Positions 1 through 7,879 are shown, counted from the stretch's first letter. The stretch is 64,000 nt of DNA from Stenotrophomonas maltophilia (GCF_900186865.1 NZ_LT906480.1:1630001-1694000), one strand, 5' to 3'. A program made the numbers and translations. The notes: generated by a model not told the origin, from the letters alone.

Positions 1-622
1 GTGGGCGGTACACGAGCCGCAGTACCAGGCCGCCGTCATCGGCGGCCAGCGGCTGGTGCTGGCGACGCAGCGCCGTCGGTGCCATGCCGCAGCCCTGCAG
101 GAAGGCGGTATTGAAGCGGCGCAGACTGTTGTAGCCGGCGGCCAGCGCAACATCGGTCACCGGCAGCGTGGTTTCGGTCAGCAGTTGCTTGGCCAGCAGC
201 AGGCGGTGGGTGGCATGGATCTGTCCGGGTGTTGCGCCGAGATGTTCGACGAACAGGCGCTGCAGCTGGCGCGCGCTGAGGCCGATCTTCTGCGCGAGGT
301 CTGCAACGGGCTGCTCCTGCAGGAAGCCGCCGTGGATGATGGCGAGGGCGCGCTGCACGGTTTGCCCGGCCAGTGCCTGCTGGGCCTGCGGTGCCAGTTC
401 GGGGCGGCAGCGCAGGCACGGCCTGTAGCCGGCAGCAGCGGCCGCGGCAGCGGTCGGATAGTAGGTGATGTTGCGTGGCTTCGGCGGCGGCGCCGGGCAG
501 ACGGGGCGGCAATAGATGCCGGTGCTGCGCACGGCGGTGAAGAAAACGCCGTCGAAGCGTGCGTCACGGGCCAGGCGGGCGCGGTCGCAGGCGGCGGTGT
601 CGAGGGCGAGGGCGGTGTCCAT
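1..622 (-). CDS. Ada/AraC N-terminal region of an AlkA-type DNA-3-methyladenine glycosylase (C-terminus outside window)
   Basis: The frame stays open from the ATG at 622 to the window edge (207 codons). Residues about 1-75 form an Ada metal-binding domain with cysteines at 38, 42, 69 and 72, the numbering of E. coli Ada, where Cys38 accepts methyl groups from DNA phosphotriesters. An AraC-type helix-turn-helix follows (about 85-180). The last visible residues, LVLRLVYRP, resemble the start of the AlkA N-terminal domain, so the whole protein is probably the Ada-HTH-AlkA fusion common in Xanthomonadaceae (about 490 residues), acting in alkylation repair and in sensing it. The glycosylase half cannot be seen. 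A plain Ada or AdaA regulator is the alternative. Confidence 0.85.
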   Translation of the reverse strand, partial: MDTALALDTAACDRARLARDARFDGVFFTAVRSTGIYCRPVCPAPPPKPRNITYYPTAAAAAAAGYRPCLRCRPELAPQAQQALAGQTVQRALAIIHGGFLQEQPVADLAQKIGLSARQLQRLFVEHLGATPGQIHATHRLLLAKQLLTETTLPVTDVALAAGYNSLRRFNTAFLQGCGMAPTALRRQHQPLAADDGGLVLRLVYRP

Positions 623-715
623 GGCGCCAGTCTAGGCGTGTGCGGGTAGGGATACTCGCCACATTCGGACATGGATGCTGAAGGGGGCCAGGCCGGGCTG
701 CGCCCTGCCCCCGTG

Positions 716-738
716 GTAGTGCCGGCCGCTGGCCGGCA
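716..738 (+). repeat. SMAG-type REP palindrome, monomer
   Basis: A GTAG head is followed by a GC-rich hairpin, TGCCGGCC-GCT-GGCCGGCA. The same sequence recurs at 12923, 19457 and 36779-36838. This is the known S. maltophilia GTAG (SMAG) family of REP elements. Confidence 0.9.
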
Positions 739-771
739 ACGGCAACAGCAGAAGCTGGTTTCCTGCGGCAG

Positions 772-1032
772 GGCGGGGTGGGTCCGGTTGCAGGGGACGC
801 TGCAAGTACCCCTCCGGGGCCCGGCCCAGCCGCTGGCGGCTGTGCGTTCGGGCGCTTGCGAAGCAGTGCTTCGCAAGCAAAGCGCCCTCACCCATGTAAG
901 CTCGGTCGCCGCTTGCTCGTGTGCGCTGTCCTGCGCACACGGCAAGACCGGGGTTGGGCGTCCTGCCCAACCCGCCCGAGGCATGCCTCGGGCCCATGGC
1001 GCTCACGCCCCTGCAACCGGACCCACCCCGCC
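772..1032. repeat. Large compound inverted repeat with 25-bp perfect arms
   Basis: Positions 772-796 (GGCGGGGTGGGTCCGG...) and 1008-1032 are exact reverse complements separated by 211 nt. The loop is itself made of smaller palindromes: 854-865/867-878, 919-925/934-940, 951-959/965-973 and the 20-nt palindrome 974-993. No protein is encoded. It lies between divergently oriented genes, so it is not a simple terminator. A related but shorter structure sits at 46938-47045. Confidence 0.75.
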
Positions 1033-1204
1033 TTCGACAGGTTCCTGCGAACTGTCGGGACGGCGTTCTGCGCGGCTGTTGGTGGGTGTCGACCTTGGTC
1101 GACACGCTTTTCCCAAGGGTCAGAAGGGGTTCAGTGCCACGCGCTGAATGCGTGCCCCGGACGGGTAGACTGTGGCTCTTGCTCACGTGAAGACCGGTTG
1201 CCCG

Positions 1205-2368
1205 ATGTCCGCCAAACTCTGCTGGTTGCCCCTGTTGTGCCTGGCCCTGGCGGGCTGCAGCCAGCTGGAGAATCCGGGCAATGTCACCGCCGCCGACAAG
1301 GCCGCGCGGGCGCCGGCCAGCGATGGTGAGAACATGGTGTCGATCAATGCCGCCGATGCACCACCACCGCCGGCGCCGCCGCGCAGCCGGGCGGATCGGC
1401 CGTGGCCGCAGGCGCAGTTGGAGAATGGCCGCGCCTGGGTCAGCTGCAGTACCGAGTACGCCGGTGAGGCGGGCGATGGCGTCGAGCTGGAGGGCCTGCA
1501 GCGCGAACAGATCACCCAGGCACTGGCGCCGTGCGCCGAACGTGGCCTGATGCGCGTGCGTTACGCCGGCAAGATCAATCCGGGCTTTGCCGAGATGATG
1601 TGGCGGTTGGCCGTGGTCGCTGACGAGCAGAAGATCCACAAGCGCATCCTCGACCTGGATTCCAGCGGCGGCCAGGTGGAATCGGCGATCGTCGCCGGCG
1701 ACAGCATCGGTGAATCGGGCTGGACGATCTGGGTGCGCGAGGGCTCGATCTGCCACAGCGCCTGCGTGTTCGTGCTGGCTGCCGGTGACAACCGCCTGCT
1801 GTCGGGCAAGGTCGGCATCCACCGCATGATGCGGATCAGCTCCAAGGCCACCTCGCGCGCGGAACTCAACCGCGAGCTGCACGAGGTCTACGACAACGTG
1901 AAGGACTACCTGCAGCGCAACGGCGTGGCGGTGGGTGTGGCCGATCTGATGATGACCGTGCCCAACCGCAGCCTGCGCCTGCTGACGCAGGATGAGCTGC
2001 GCCAGTACGGCCTGGACGGCACCAACGCGGTGCAGGACGATCTGGAACGGATCAAGCAGATGCGGGCCTGTGGTGACGACTTCGTGCAACGCAAGGACGC
2101 GTTCCTGATTGCCTTCGACCAGCAGTGCAAGCGCGAAGGCGCCGACATGGAATCGATCAACAGCTGCGGCCAGGCACTGAAGCAGCGCTTCGGTTTCCCG
2201 GATGCGGTGTGCCCGGAAGAAAGCCCACTGTCGGAGATCGATGTGGCAACGCTGCCACCGGCACCGTCGGAGCCGCCGCCGGTGGCCGAACAGGCGCCAG
2301 TGAACACCGCCGCGCCCGCCGCGCAGGCTGATGCGGCAGCGGTGGAGGGCAACGCCCCGGCACGCTGA
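1205..2368 (+). CDS. ClpP/crotonase-fold lipoprotein (COG3904-like)
   Basis: This 387-residue protein begins with a lipoprotein signal (LALAGC, lipid-acceptor Cys about residue 18), followed by a Pro-rich linker. The central part resembles the ClpP/Crotonase-like family COG3904: a DLDSSGGQV strand-turn, then CHSACVFVLAAG, where the Ser sits at the ClpP nucleophile position, then GIHRM with a candidate His. ClpP-type serine peptidase activity in the periplasm is therefore possible but unproven. The C-terminal about 100 residues contain several Cys and an Ala/Pro tail. I chose the ATG at 1205 because it starts a clean lipoprotein signal; upstream in-frame starts only add non-signal residues. 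Confidence 0.8.
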   Translation: MSAKLCWLPLLCLALAGCSQLENPGNVTAADKAARAPASDGENMVSINAADAPPPPAPPRSRADRPWPQAQLENGRAWVSCSTEYAGEAGDGVELEGLQREQITQALAPCAERGLMRVRYAGKINPGFAEMMWRLAVVADEQKIHKRILDLDSSGGQVESAIVAGDSIGESGWTIWVREGSICHSACVFVLAAGDNRLLSGKVGIHRMMRISSKATSRAELNRELHEVYDNVKDYLQRNGVAVGVADLMMTVPNRSLRLLTQDELRQYGLDGTNAVQDDLERIKQMRACGDDFVQRKDAFLIAFDQQCKREGADMESINSCGQALKQRFGFPDAVCPEESPLSEIDVATLPPAPSEPPPVAEQAPVNTAAPAAQADAAAVEGNAPAR

Positions 2369-2426
2369 CGGCATAGTCACCGCGCTGGCGTAGACTGCGG
2401 TTCTCTCCAGAAAACCGGCGGTGTCC

Positions 2427-2972
2427 ATGAAGCGCGTGCTCCTGCTGCTGTCCCTGCTGCCCCTGACCGCATTGGCGCAGGCACCTGCGCCGGCCACGCC
2501 GGCACCGGCTCCGGCACGCCCGGCCCCGGCCTCGCCAGCGGCTGCGAAGCCAGCCACCGCCGGTGCCCCGGCGTTGACCGCTGCACAGCAGGCCCAGGTG
2601 CAGAAACAGGATGCCGAGATGGGCGCTGCTGCACTGAAAGCCGCGCAGCTGGTCGATGCCAACCGCGCCGGCGAACTGTGGGATGGCGCCTCCGCCGTCG
2701 CGCGCCGTGCAGTACCGAAGGCCGCATTCGTCAGCCAGCTGACCACCGAGCGCACGCGCCTGGGTGCGCTGGCCGGGCGTGGCCAGCCCACCATCACCCG
2801 GGTCAAGTACAGCGCAGGTGCCGCGGTGCCGGAAGGGCTGTACATCAACGTCAGTTTCCCGACCCGTTTCGCCAACAGCGCGCAGCCGGTGCGCGAGCTG
2901 GTCTCGTTCCGTTTCGACGAGGACCAGGTGTGGCGCCTGGCCGGTTACAGCCTGCGTGCGTCGGCACCCTGA
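2427..2972 (+). CDS. Exported DUF4019 protein
   Basis: This 181-residue protein has a cleavable signal peptide (MKRVLLLLSLLPLTALA, cut after AQA), an Ala/Pro-rich spacer to about residue 50, and a C-terminal domain that resembles DUF4019: AAALKAAQLVDANR at the start, RVKYSAG in the middle, WRLAGYSLR at the end. The function of DUF4019 is not known; these are small periplasmic proteins. An in-frame GTG two codons upstream (2421) is an alternative start. A TAGACT box at 2391-2396 could be a -10 element. Confidence 0.75.
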   Translation: MKRVLLLLSLLPLTALAQAPAPATPAPAPARPAPASPAAAKPATAGAPALTAAQQAQVQKQDAEMGAAALKAAQLVDANRAGELWDGASAVARRAVPKAAFVSQLTTERTRLGALAGRGQPTITRVKYSAGAAVPEGLYINVSFPTRFANSAQPVRELVSFRFDEDQVWRLAGYSLRASAP

Positions 2973-2993
2973 GGATCGGTAGCAGGTAATTCA

Positions 2994-3431
2994 TTGGTGG
3001 AGCCATTTGCAGAGATGCTTGGGAAAACAACGACGCAATATCATCTGACCGAAGGGCAGCTTAATGGCCCGGCTGCCGCTTCGGCGGTCGATGGTCTGTC
3101 AACGCGCGTGGGATTTGCGCTCCCTGAAAGTTACATTGAATTCTTCAAGGCCCACGATGGTGGTGAAGGATTCATTGGCGATGGCTACATCATTTTCTGG
3201 AGAGTCGAAGAAGTAGTCGATTTCAACCGTGAATATGAGGTCGGGACATATGCCCCGGGAATATTTTGGTTCGCTTCCAACGGCGGAGGCGAGGGGTATG
3301 GGTTTGACACATCGGATGTGGCAATGCCGGTGGTTCGGGTTCCTTTCATAGGTATGGATCGTCAGCATGCGATCTTGGTGGCGAGGGACATTCCCGATCT
3401 GTTCGCTCAGCTGGCAGAACAGGATGGTTGA
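2994..3431 (+). CDS. SMI1/KNR4 family protein
   Basis: This 145-residue protein has the SMI1/KNR4 fold pattern: LPESYIEFFKAHDGGEG, then a WRVEEVVDFN segment, then FWFASNGGGEGYGFD. Members of this superfamily often act as immunity proteins against contact-dependent or type VI toxins, but some are housekeeping, and no toxin gene is seen nearby. It is AT-richer than its neighbours, which suggests acquisition. The TTG start is preceded at 7 nt by AGG; an ATG at 3015 is an alternative. It overlaps the next gene by 8 nt. Confidence 0.75.
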   Translation: MVEPFAEMLGKTTTQYHLTEGQLNGPAAASAVDGLSTRVGFALPESYIEFFKAHDGGEGFIGDGYIIFWRVEEVVDFNREYEVGTYAPGIFWFASNGGGEGYGFDTSDVAMPVVRVPFIGMDRQHAILVARDIPDLFAQLAEQDG

Positions 3432-3606
3432 CTTGAACAAGCATTCGCGCCCCAAGGGCATGGAATTGTTTGAGATCAAGCCCGTTATCCTTGGCGGTGA
3501 TCCGGTCTGTCCTGAGAATAAAACGTGGTTGACGAGACAGCAGCATTTTGAGGCTGTGCGCTACTGGAATCGAATTATCAGCAGTCTGCGTAATGAATCG
3601 AAGTAA
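3424..3606 (+). CDS. Small 60-residue protein paired with the SMI1/KNR4 gene, function unknown
   Basis: The ATG at 3424 lies inside the end of the preceding gene (8-nt overlap), so the two are probably translationally coupled. The 60 residues are soluble and mixed in charge, with a central PENKTWLTRQQHFEAV segment and no signal peptide or membrane helix. Base composition is low in GC like its partner. I do not recognise a named family. It may be a partner or second immunity protein, but that is inference from position alone. Confidence 0.6.
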   Translation: MVDLNKHSRPKGMELFEIKPVILGGDPVCPENKTWLTRQQHFEAVRYWNRIISSLRNESK

Positions 3607-3648
3607 TTGAGGATCGTCCGATCAACCTGATGCCCCGTGGATGAGCAA

Positions 3649-4038
3649 ATGGCAACTGAACTGACAATGCTGGCCTGGTCGACCGTGCTCGGCTTCGTTT
3701 ACATCTTCGCCACCTCCACCGTGGTCACCCGCGAGCGCGGGATGAAGTGGAATGCCTCGGCACGCGATGGCGACGCAAAGCCGGTCAGCGCGCTGGCCGG
3801 GCGCCTGCAGCGTGCGCAGGCCAACTTCCTGGAGACGTTCCCGTTCTTCGCCGCCGCCGCCATCGCGGTGGTCGTGGCCGGTCGCGGCAACGACACCACT
3901 GCACTGGCGGCGCAGGCCTACTTCTGGGCGCGTGTGGTCTATCTGCCCCTGTACGCCGCAGGCGTGCCCTACGTGCGGAGCCTGGTGTGGCTGGTGTCGC
4001 TGCTGTCGATCCTGGCGCTGGTGTTCGCACTTCTGTAA
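3649..4038 (+). CDS. MAPEG family membrane protein
   Basis: This 129-residue protein has four predicted membrane helices and the MAPEG signature region: RLQRAQANFLETFPFFAAAA, with the Arg/Gln/Asn/Glu pattern of the family, then YFWARVVYLPLYAAGVP. MAPEG proteins include microsomal glutathione transferases and eicosanoid enzymes; bacterial members are mostly uncharacterised inner-membrane proteins. The ATG at 3649 is preferred to the in-frame GTG at 3637. Confidence 0.85.
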   Translation: MATELTMLAWSTVLGFVYIFATSTVVTRERGMKWNASARDGDAKPVSALAGRLQRAQANFLETFPFFAAAAIAVVVAGRGNDTTALAAQAYFWARVVYLPLYAAGVPYVRSLVWLVSLLSILALVFALL

Positions 4039-4044
4039 GTCGGC

Positions 4045-4085
4045 CTGATCCAGATCAAGGCCGCTCAGGTGCGCGGCGCTATGCT
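4045..4085 (+). promoter_or_regulatory. FNR/Anr-like box plus -10 element upstream of the ubiquinone hydroxylase gene
   Basis: CTGAT-CCAG-ATCAA at 4045-4058 matches 9 of 10 fixed positions of the FNR/Anr consensus TTGAT-N4-ATCAA. A TATGCT -10 candidate lies at 4080-4085, giving an expected start near 4092 and placing the box centre at about -41, the class II activator position. The coding start is at 4118. Confidence 0.5.
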
Positions 4086-4117
4086 GGCGCGGACTGAATC
4101 AACGGCAGGAGGCGCGC

Positions 4118-5296
4118 ATGCGCAGGATGGACGTGGTGGTGGTCGGCGCCGGACCGGCAGGTCTGTGCTTCGCGCGCGCGCTGGCCGGCAGCGGGCTGCA
4201 GGTCGGGCTGGTCGAAGTTCAACCGCGCCAGGCCCTGGCCGAAGCCGCCTTCGATGGCCGCGAGATCGCGCTGACCCATGCCTCACGGCAGAGCATGGAG
4301 CAGCTGGGTCTGTGGCAGCGCCTGCCGCAGGCCGAAGTCGCTGAACTGCGCGATGCCAAGGTGATGAACGGCGGCTCGCCGTTCGCGCTGACCTTCGCCA
4401 GCAGTCAGGTCGACGGCCAGCCGCTGGGCTGGCTGGTACCCAACCATCTGATCCGCCGTGCCGCATGGGATGCGGTGCAGGGCCAGGACGGCGTGGAACT
4501 GTTCGACGGGCGCAAGGTGCAGGGCGTGCAAGCCGATGCACAGGGCCATGTGGTCAAACTCGATGACGGCAGCCAACTGCATGCGCGGCTGCTGGTGGCC
4601 GCTGACAGCCGCTTCTCCGCCACCCGCCGCATGCTCGGCATCGGTGCGCAGATGCGCGACTTCGGCAAGTCGATGCTGGTGTGCCGCATGCAGGTCGAGC
4701 GCGACCATCGCCACACTGCCTGGGAATGGTTCGGCTACGGCCGCACGATGGCGCTGCTGCCGCTCAACGAGGGCCAGGCATCGGCGGTGATCACGCTGCC
4801 GCCGCGGCAGATCGAGGCGCTGCTGGCGATGGACGAGGTGGCCTTCGGCGAGGCCATCAGTGCTTGCTTCGAACATCGGCTGGGCCGGATGCAGCCGGTG
4901 GCCACGCCGCAGGCGTATCCGCTGGTAGGTGTGTACGCGCACCGTTTTGTTGGCGAGCGTTCGGCGCTGATCGGCGATGCCGCCGTCGGCATGCACCCGG
5001 TCACCGCGCATGGCTTCAACCTGGGCCTGGCCAGTGCACAGCGGCTGGCGCAGGGCATCGTCGCGCAGCAGCGTCGCGGTGCCGACATTGCCGCCGCCGG
5101 CATGCTGGCCAGCTACCAGCGGGGTCATCGGCTGGCGTCGCGGCCGCTGTACGAGGCCACCAATGCGATCGCCAGCCTGTACACCGACGATCGCCGCCCG
5201 GCGCGGCTGCTGCGGGCGGCCGGCCTGCGCCTGGCGCAGGGCGTGGCACCGTTCAGGCAGCTGATTGCTTCGCACCTGACCCAGCGCGTAGCCTGA
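4118..5296 (+). CDS. ubiM: UbiH/COQ6-family FAD monooxygenase, probably 5-demethoxyubiquinol hydroxylase UbiM
   Basis: This 392-residue flavoprotein is expected to hydroxylate the aromatic ring of ubiquinone precursors using oxygen. The N-terminal VVVVGAGPAGL is the FAD Rossmann fingerprint, DGREIALTHAS is typical of the UbiH/UbiF/UbiM group, and GDAAVGMHPVTAHGFNLGL is the second FAD motif. The IALTHAS wording and length favour UbiM over UbiH or UbiI, but this is a family-level judgement. The start at 4118 follows GGAGG with good spacing. An FNR-like box lies upstream, unusual for an oxygen-using enzyme. Confidence 0.75.
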   Translation: MRRMDVVVVGAGPAGLCFARALAGSGLQVGLVEVQPRQALAEAAFDGREIALTHASRQSMEQLGLWQRLPQAEVAELRDAKVMNGGSPFALTFASSQVDGQPLGWLVPNHLIRRAAWDAVQGQDGVELFDGRKVQGVQADAQGHVVKLDDGSQLHARLLVAADSRFSATRRMLGIGAQMRDFGKSMLVCRMQVERDHRHTAWEWFGYGRTMALLPLNEGQASAVITLPPRQIEALLAMDEVAFGEAISACFEHRLGRMQPVATPQAYPLVGVYAHRFVGERSALIGDAAVGMHPVTAHGFNLGLASAQRLAQGIVAQQRRGADIAAAGMLASYQRGHRLASRPLYEATNAIASLYTDDRRPARLLRAAGLRLAQGVAPFRQLIASHLTQRVA

Positions 5297-5307
5297 ACAG
5301 CCTCACA

Positions 5308-5529
5308 TCAGCCGGCGGCCAGCACCCGGATCTGGCTGTCGGCGAACTCGACCACCTGGCCTGCGCGGATCTTGCAGGCCTTGCGCAGTTCGACTTCGCC
5401 GTCGACCCGCACCAGGCCTTCGCTGATGACCATCTTGGCTTCGCCGCCGCTGGTGACCAGGTCGGCCAGCTTGAGCAGCTGCTTGAGTTCGACGTAGTCG
5501 CCGTCGAGGTCGAATTCGAGAATCTGCAT
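5308..5529 (-). CDS. S4-domain RNA-binding protein (YbcJ-like)
   Basis: The 73 residues are a single S4 fold: YVELKQLLKLADLVTSGGEAK, then VRVDGEVELRKACKIRAGQVVEF. E. coli YbcJ is the nearest named type; these proteins bind structured RNA, probably in ribosome or tRNA metabolism. It converges on the hydroxylase gene, with stop codons 11 nt apart. The ATG at 5529 is used because upstream codons do not extend the fold. Confidence 0.85.
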   Translation of the reverse strand: MQILEFDLDGDYVELKQLLKLADLVTSGGEAKMVISEGLVRVDGEVELRKACKIRAGQVVEFADSQIRVLAAG

Positions 5530-5760
5530 GGAGCGGGGTTCCTGGGAAGAGGGGCGCAGGCCAGCGGCCGGGCCGGGAAGAGGGCGCGTATTGTGCGCCA
5601 GCACGGGGCATGACGGCACGCGCACGGAAAGCTGTACGCCTCGTTCAGGATCAATGCGGTATCATTCCGCTCTGAGCGAGTGAAATCTCCTCCGACCGAG
5701 CAGCGCCAGGGCACGCGATAAGAAGGGCGCCCAAAGCGCGGACCATCACCTTTTTTATCG

Positions 5761-5791
5761 CACTGCCAGGAAGACGGCAGTGCCTTCGGAG
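5761..5791 (+). promoter_or_regulatory. Leader hairpin and Shine-Dalgarno of the DEAD-box helicase gene
   Basis: CACTGCC (5761-5767) pairs with GGCAGTG (5776-5782) around an 8-nt loop. GGAG at 5788-5791 is the ribosome binding site, 6 nt before the ATG. The stem ends only 5 nt before the GGAG. A six-T run lies just upstream (about 5751-5756). Confidence 0.55.
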
Positions 5792-5797
5792 TTCCCC

Positions 5798-7744
5798 ATG
5801 TCCCAAGATTCCCAAGCGCCGCTGCAGTTTGCGCAGCTCGGCCTGTCCGAGCCCGTGATGCAGGCGGTCACCGCCATCGGCTACGAAACCCCGTCGCCGA
5901 TCCAGGCCGCCACCATCCCGGCGATGCTGGAAGGCCGCGACGTGCTGGGCCAGGCCCAGACCGGTACCGGCAAGACCGCCGCGTTCGCGCTGCCGGTACT
6001 GTCCAACATCGACCTGCAGCAGATCAAGCCGCAGGCCCTGATCCTGGCGCCGACCCGCGAACTGGCCATCCAGGTCGCCGAGGCGTTCCAGTCCTACTCG
6101 TCGAAGATCCCGGGCTTCCGCGTGCTGCCGGTGTACGGCGGCCAGCCTTACGGGCAGCAGCTGTCGGCGCTGCGCCGTGGCGTGCATATCGTGGTCGGTA
6201 CTCCCGGTCGCGTGATCGACCACCTCGACCGCAGCACCCTGGACCTGTCCGAGCTGAAGACCCTGGTGCTGGACGAAGCCGATGAAATGCTGCGCATGGG
6301 CTTCATCGACGACGTCGAAGCGGTGCTGAAGAAGCTGCCGGAGCAGCGCCAGGTGGCCCTGTTCTCGGCCACCATGCCGCCGCAGATCCGCCGCATCGCG
6401 CAGACCTACCTGCAGGACCCGGTGGAAGTGACCATCGCGGCCAAGACCACCACCTCGGCCAACATCCGCCAGCGTTACTGGTGGGTGAGCGGCATGCACA
6501 AGCTGGATGCGCTGACCCGCATCCTGGAAGTCGAGCCGTTCGACGCGATGATCATCTTCGCGCGCACCAAGGCCGGCACCGAAGAACTGGCCAGCAAGCT
6601 GCAGGCCCGTGGCCTGGCCGCTGCCGCCATCAACGGCGACATGCAGCAGGCCCAGCGTGAGCGCACCATCGCCATGCTGAAGGAAGGCAAGCTGGACATC
6701 CTGGTCGCCACCGACGTGGCTGCGCGCGGCCTGGACGTGGAGCGCATCAGCCACGTGCTGAACTACGACATTCCGTACGACACCGAAAGCTACGTGCACC
6801 GTATCGGCCGTACCGGTCGTGCCGGCCGCAGCGGCGAGGCGATCCTGTTCGCCACCCCGCGCGAGAAGGGCATGCTGCGCCAGATCGAGCGCGCCACCCG
6901 CCAGCCGATCGAAGAGATGCAGCTGCCGAGCGTGGAAGCGGTCAACGACACCCGCATCAACAAGTTCACCTCGCGCATCAGCGAAACCCTGGGTGCCGGT
7001 GGCCTGGATTTCTACCGCCAGCTGCTGGAGCGCTTCGAGAACGAGCAGAACGTGCCGGCCATCGAGATCGCCGCCGCGCTGGCCAAGATGCTGCAGGGTG
7101 ACACCCCGTTCCTGCTGCAGCCGCCGGTGCGTGCCCCGCGTGAAGAGCGCGCCCCGCGCGAGCGTTTCGACCGTGGCGACCGTCCGGAGCGTGGCGATCG
7201 CTTCGACCGCAACGAGCGTGGTCCGCGCTTCGAGCGTGGCCCGCGTCGCGACGACGCCGAAGGTGGTTTCGAGCAGCGTCCGCGCCGTGAGGTTCCGCCG
7301 CGTGGTGCACCGGAGCAGGGCATGGAGACCTACCGCATTTCGGTGGGCCACCAGCATGGCGTGAAGCCGGCCAACATCGTCGGCGCCATCGCCAACGAAG
7401 CGGGCCTGGAAAGCCGCTTCATCGGCCGCATCGACATCCACGACGACTTCTCGCTGCTGGACCTGCCTGCACAGATGCCGCCGGACGTGCTGTCGCACCT
7501 GCAGAAGGTGTGGGTGTCCGGCCAGCAGCTGCAGATGCGTGCGCTGGCTCCGGGTGAAGACACCAACCCGGCCCCGCGTCCGTTCAAGCCGCGCTTCGAC
7601 AAGCGTGGCCCGGGCGGCCCGGGTGGTCCGCGTCGTGGTGGCCCGGGTGGTCCGGGTGGCCACGGTGGCGACCGCGGCGGTGACCGCGACAGCCGGCCGC
7701 CGCGTCGTGACGGCTTCAAGCCGCGCGGCCCGCGCAGCTTCTAA
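5798..7744 (+). CDS. deaD: DEAD-box ATP-dependent RNA helicase, DeaD/CsdA type
   Basis: This 648-residue helicase unwinds RNA duplexes, typically in ribosome assembly, mRNA decay and cold adaptation. A Q motif (Phe11, Gln36), AQTGTGKT Walker A (53-60), PTRELAIQ, DEADEM Walker B, SAT, and the C-terminal RecA motifs RGLDVERI and HRIGRTGRAGR are all present. After an Arg-rich stretch comes a DbpA-type RNA-binding domain (TYRISVGHQHGVKPANIVGAI), then a Gly/Arg/Pro-rich tail. This order is that of DeaD/CsdA rather than RhlE. The long leader with a hairpin next to the ribosome site suggests post-transcriptional control. Confidence 0.92.
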   Translation: MSQDSQAPLQFAQLGLSEPVMQAVTAIGYETPSPIQAATIPAMLEGRDVLGQAQTGTGKTAAFALPVLSNIDLQQIKPQALILAPTRELAIQVAEAFQSYSSKIPGFRVLPVYGGQPYGQQLSALRRGVHIVVGTPGRVIDHLDRSTLDLSELKTLVLDEADEMLRMGFIDDVEAVLKKLPEQRQVALFSATMPPQIRRIAQTYLQDPVEVTIAAKTTTSANIRQRYWWVSGMHKLDALTRILEVEPFDAMIIFARTKAGTEELASKLQARGLAAAAINGDMQQAQRERTIAMLKEGKLDILVATDVAARGLDVERISHVLNYDIPYDTESYVHRIGRTGRAGRSGEAILFATPREKGMLRQIERATRQPIEEMQLPSVEAVNDTRINKFTSRISETLGAGGLDFYRQLLERFENEQNVPAIEIAAALAKMLQGDTPFLLQPPVRAPREERAPRERFDRGDRPERGDRFDRNERGPRFERGPRRDDAEGGFEQRPRREVPPRGAPEQGMETYRISVGHQHGVKPANIVGAIANEAGLESRFIGRIDIHDDFSLLDLPAQMPPDVLSHLQKVWVSGQQLQMRALAPGEDTNPAPRPFKPRFDKRGPGGPGGPRRGGPGGPGGHGGDRGGDRDSRPPRRDGFKPRGPRSF

Positions 7745-7770
7745 GCCGCACCCGCAGCCGTCCATAACAA

Positions 7771-7790
7771 CGCCAGCCCCCGGGCTGGCG
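7771..7790 (+). terminator. Hairpin after the deaD gene
   Basis: CGCCAGCCC (7771-7779) pairs with GGGCTGGCG (7782-7790). It is 27 nt past the stop codon. There is no U-run immediately after it, so termination may rely on the longer stem that follows at 7797-7879. Confidence 0.5.
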
Positions 7791-7796
7791 TACAGG

Positions 7797-7879
7797 AAAA
7801 GGGGACGGAGGGGATTAAGTCGTAAATGGCAGGCCATGCGCTTATGCCGAAAACGACTTAATCCCCTCCGTCCCCTTTT
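7797..7879. repeat. 27-bp perfect stem-loop (AAAAGGGGACGGAGGGG arms)
   Basis: Positions 7797-7823 and 7853-7879 are exact reverse complements of 27 nt with a 29-nt loop. Each arm begins or ends in a run of A/T, so either strand reads as a strong stem followed by U residues. It could work as a bidirectional terminator or be a mobile palindromic element. Confidence 0.75.

Larger units (their letters stand above)
623..1204. other. 582-bp hairpin-rich intergenic region
   Basis: I see no convincing gene here. The stretch holds one SMAG palindrome (716-738) and a compound structure: 25-nt perfect inverted repeats at 772-796 and 1008-1032 enclose further palindromes at 854-878, 919-940, 951-973 and 974-993, and two more hairpins follow at 1036-1056 and 1086-1105. 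Short open frames crossing it look like by-products of GC-rich repeats. Confidence 0.75.

Noticed and set aside
671..1329. Several overlapping frames in the 623-1204 gap
   Set aside because: They run through nested palindromes and give repeat-derived sequences with no domain; the repeats explain them.
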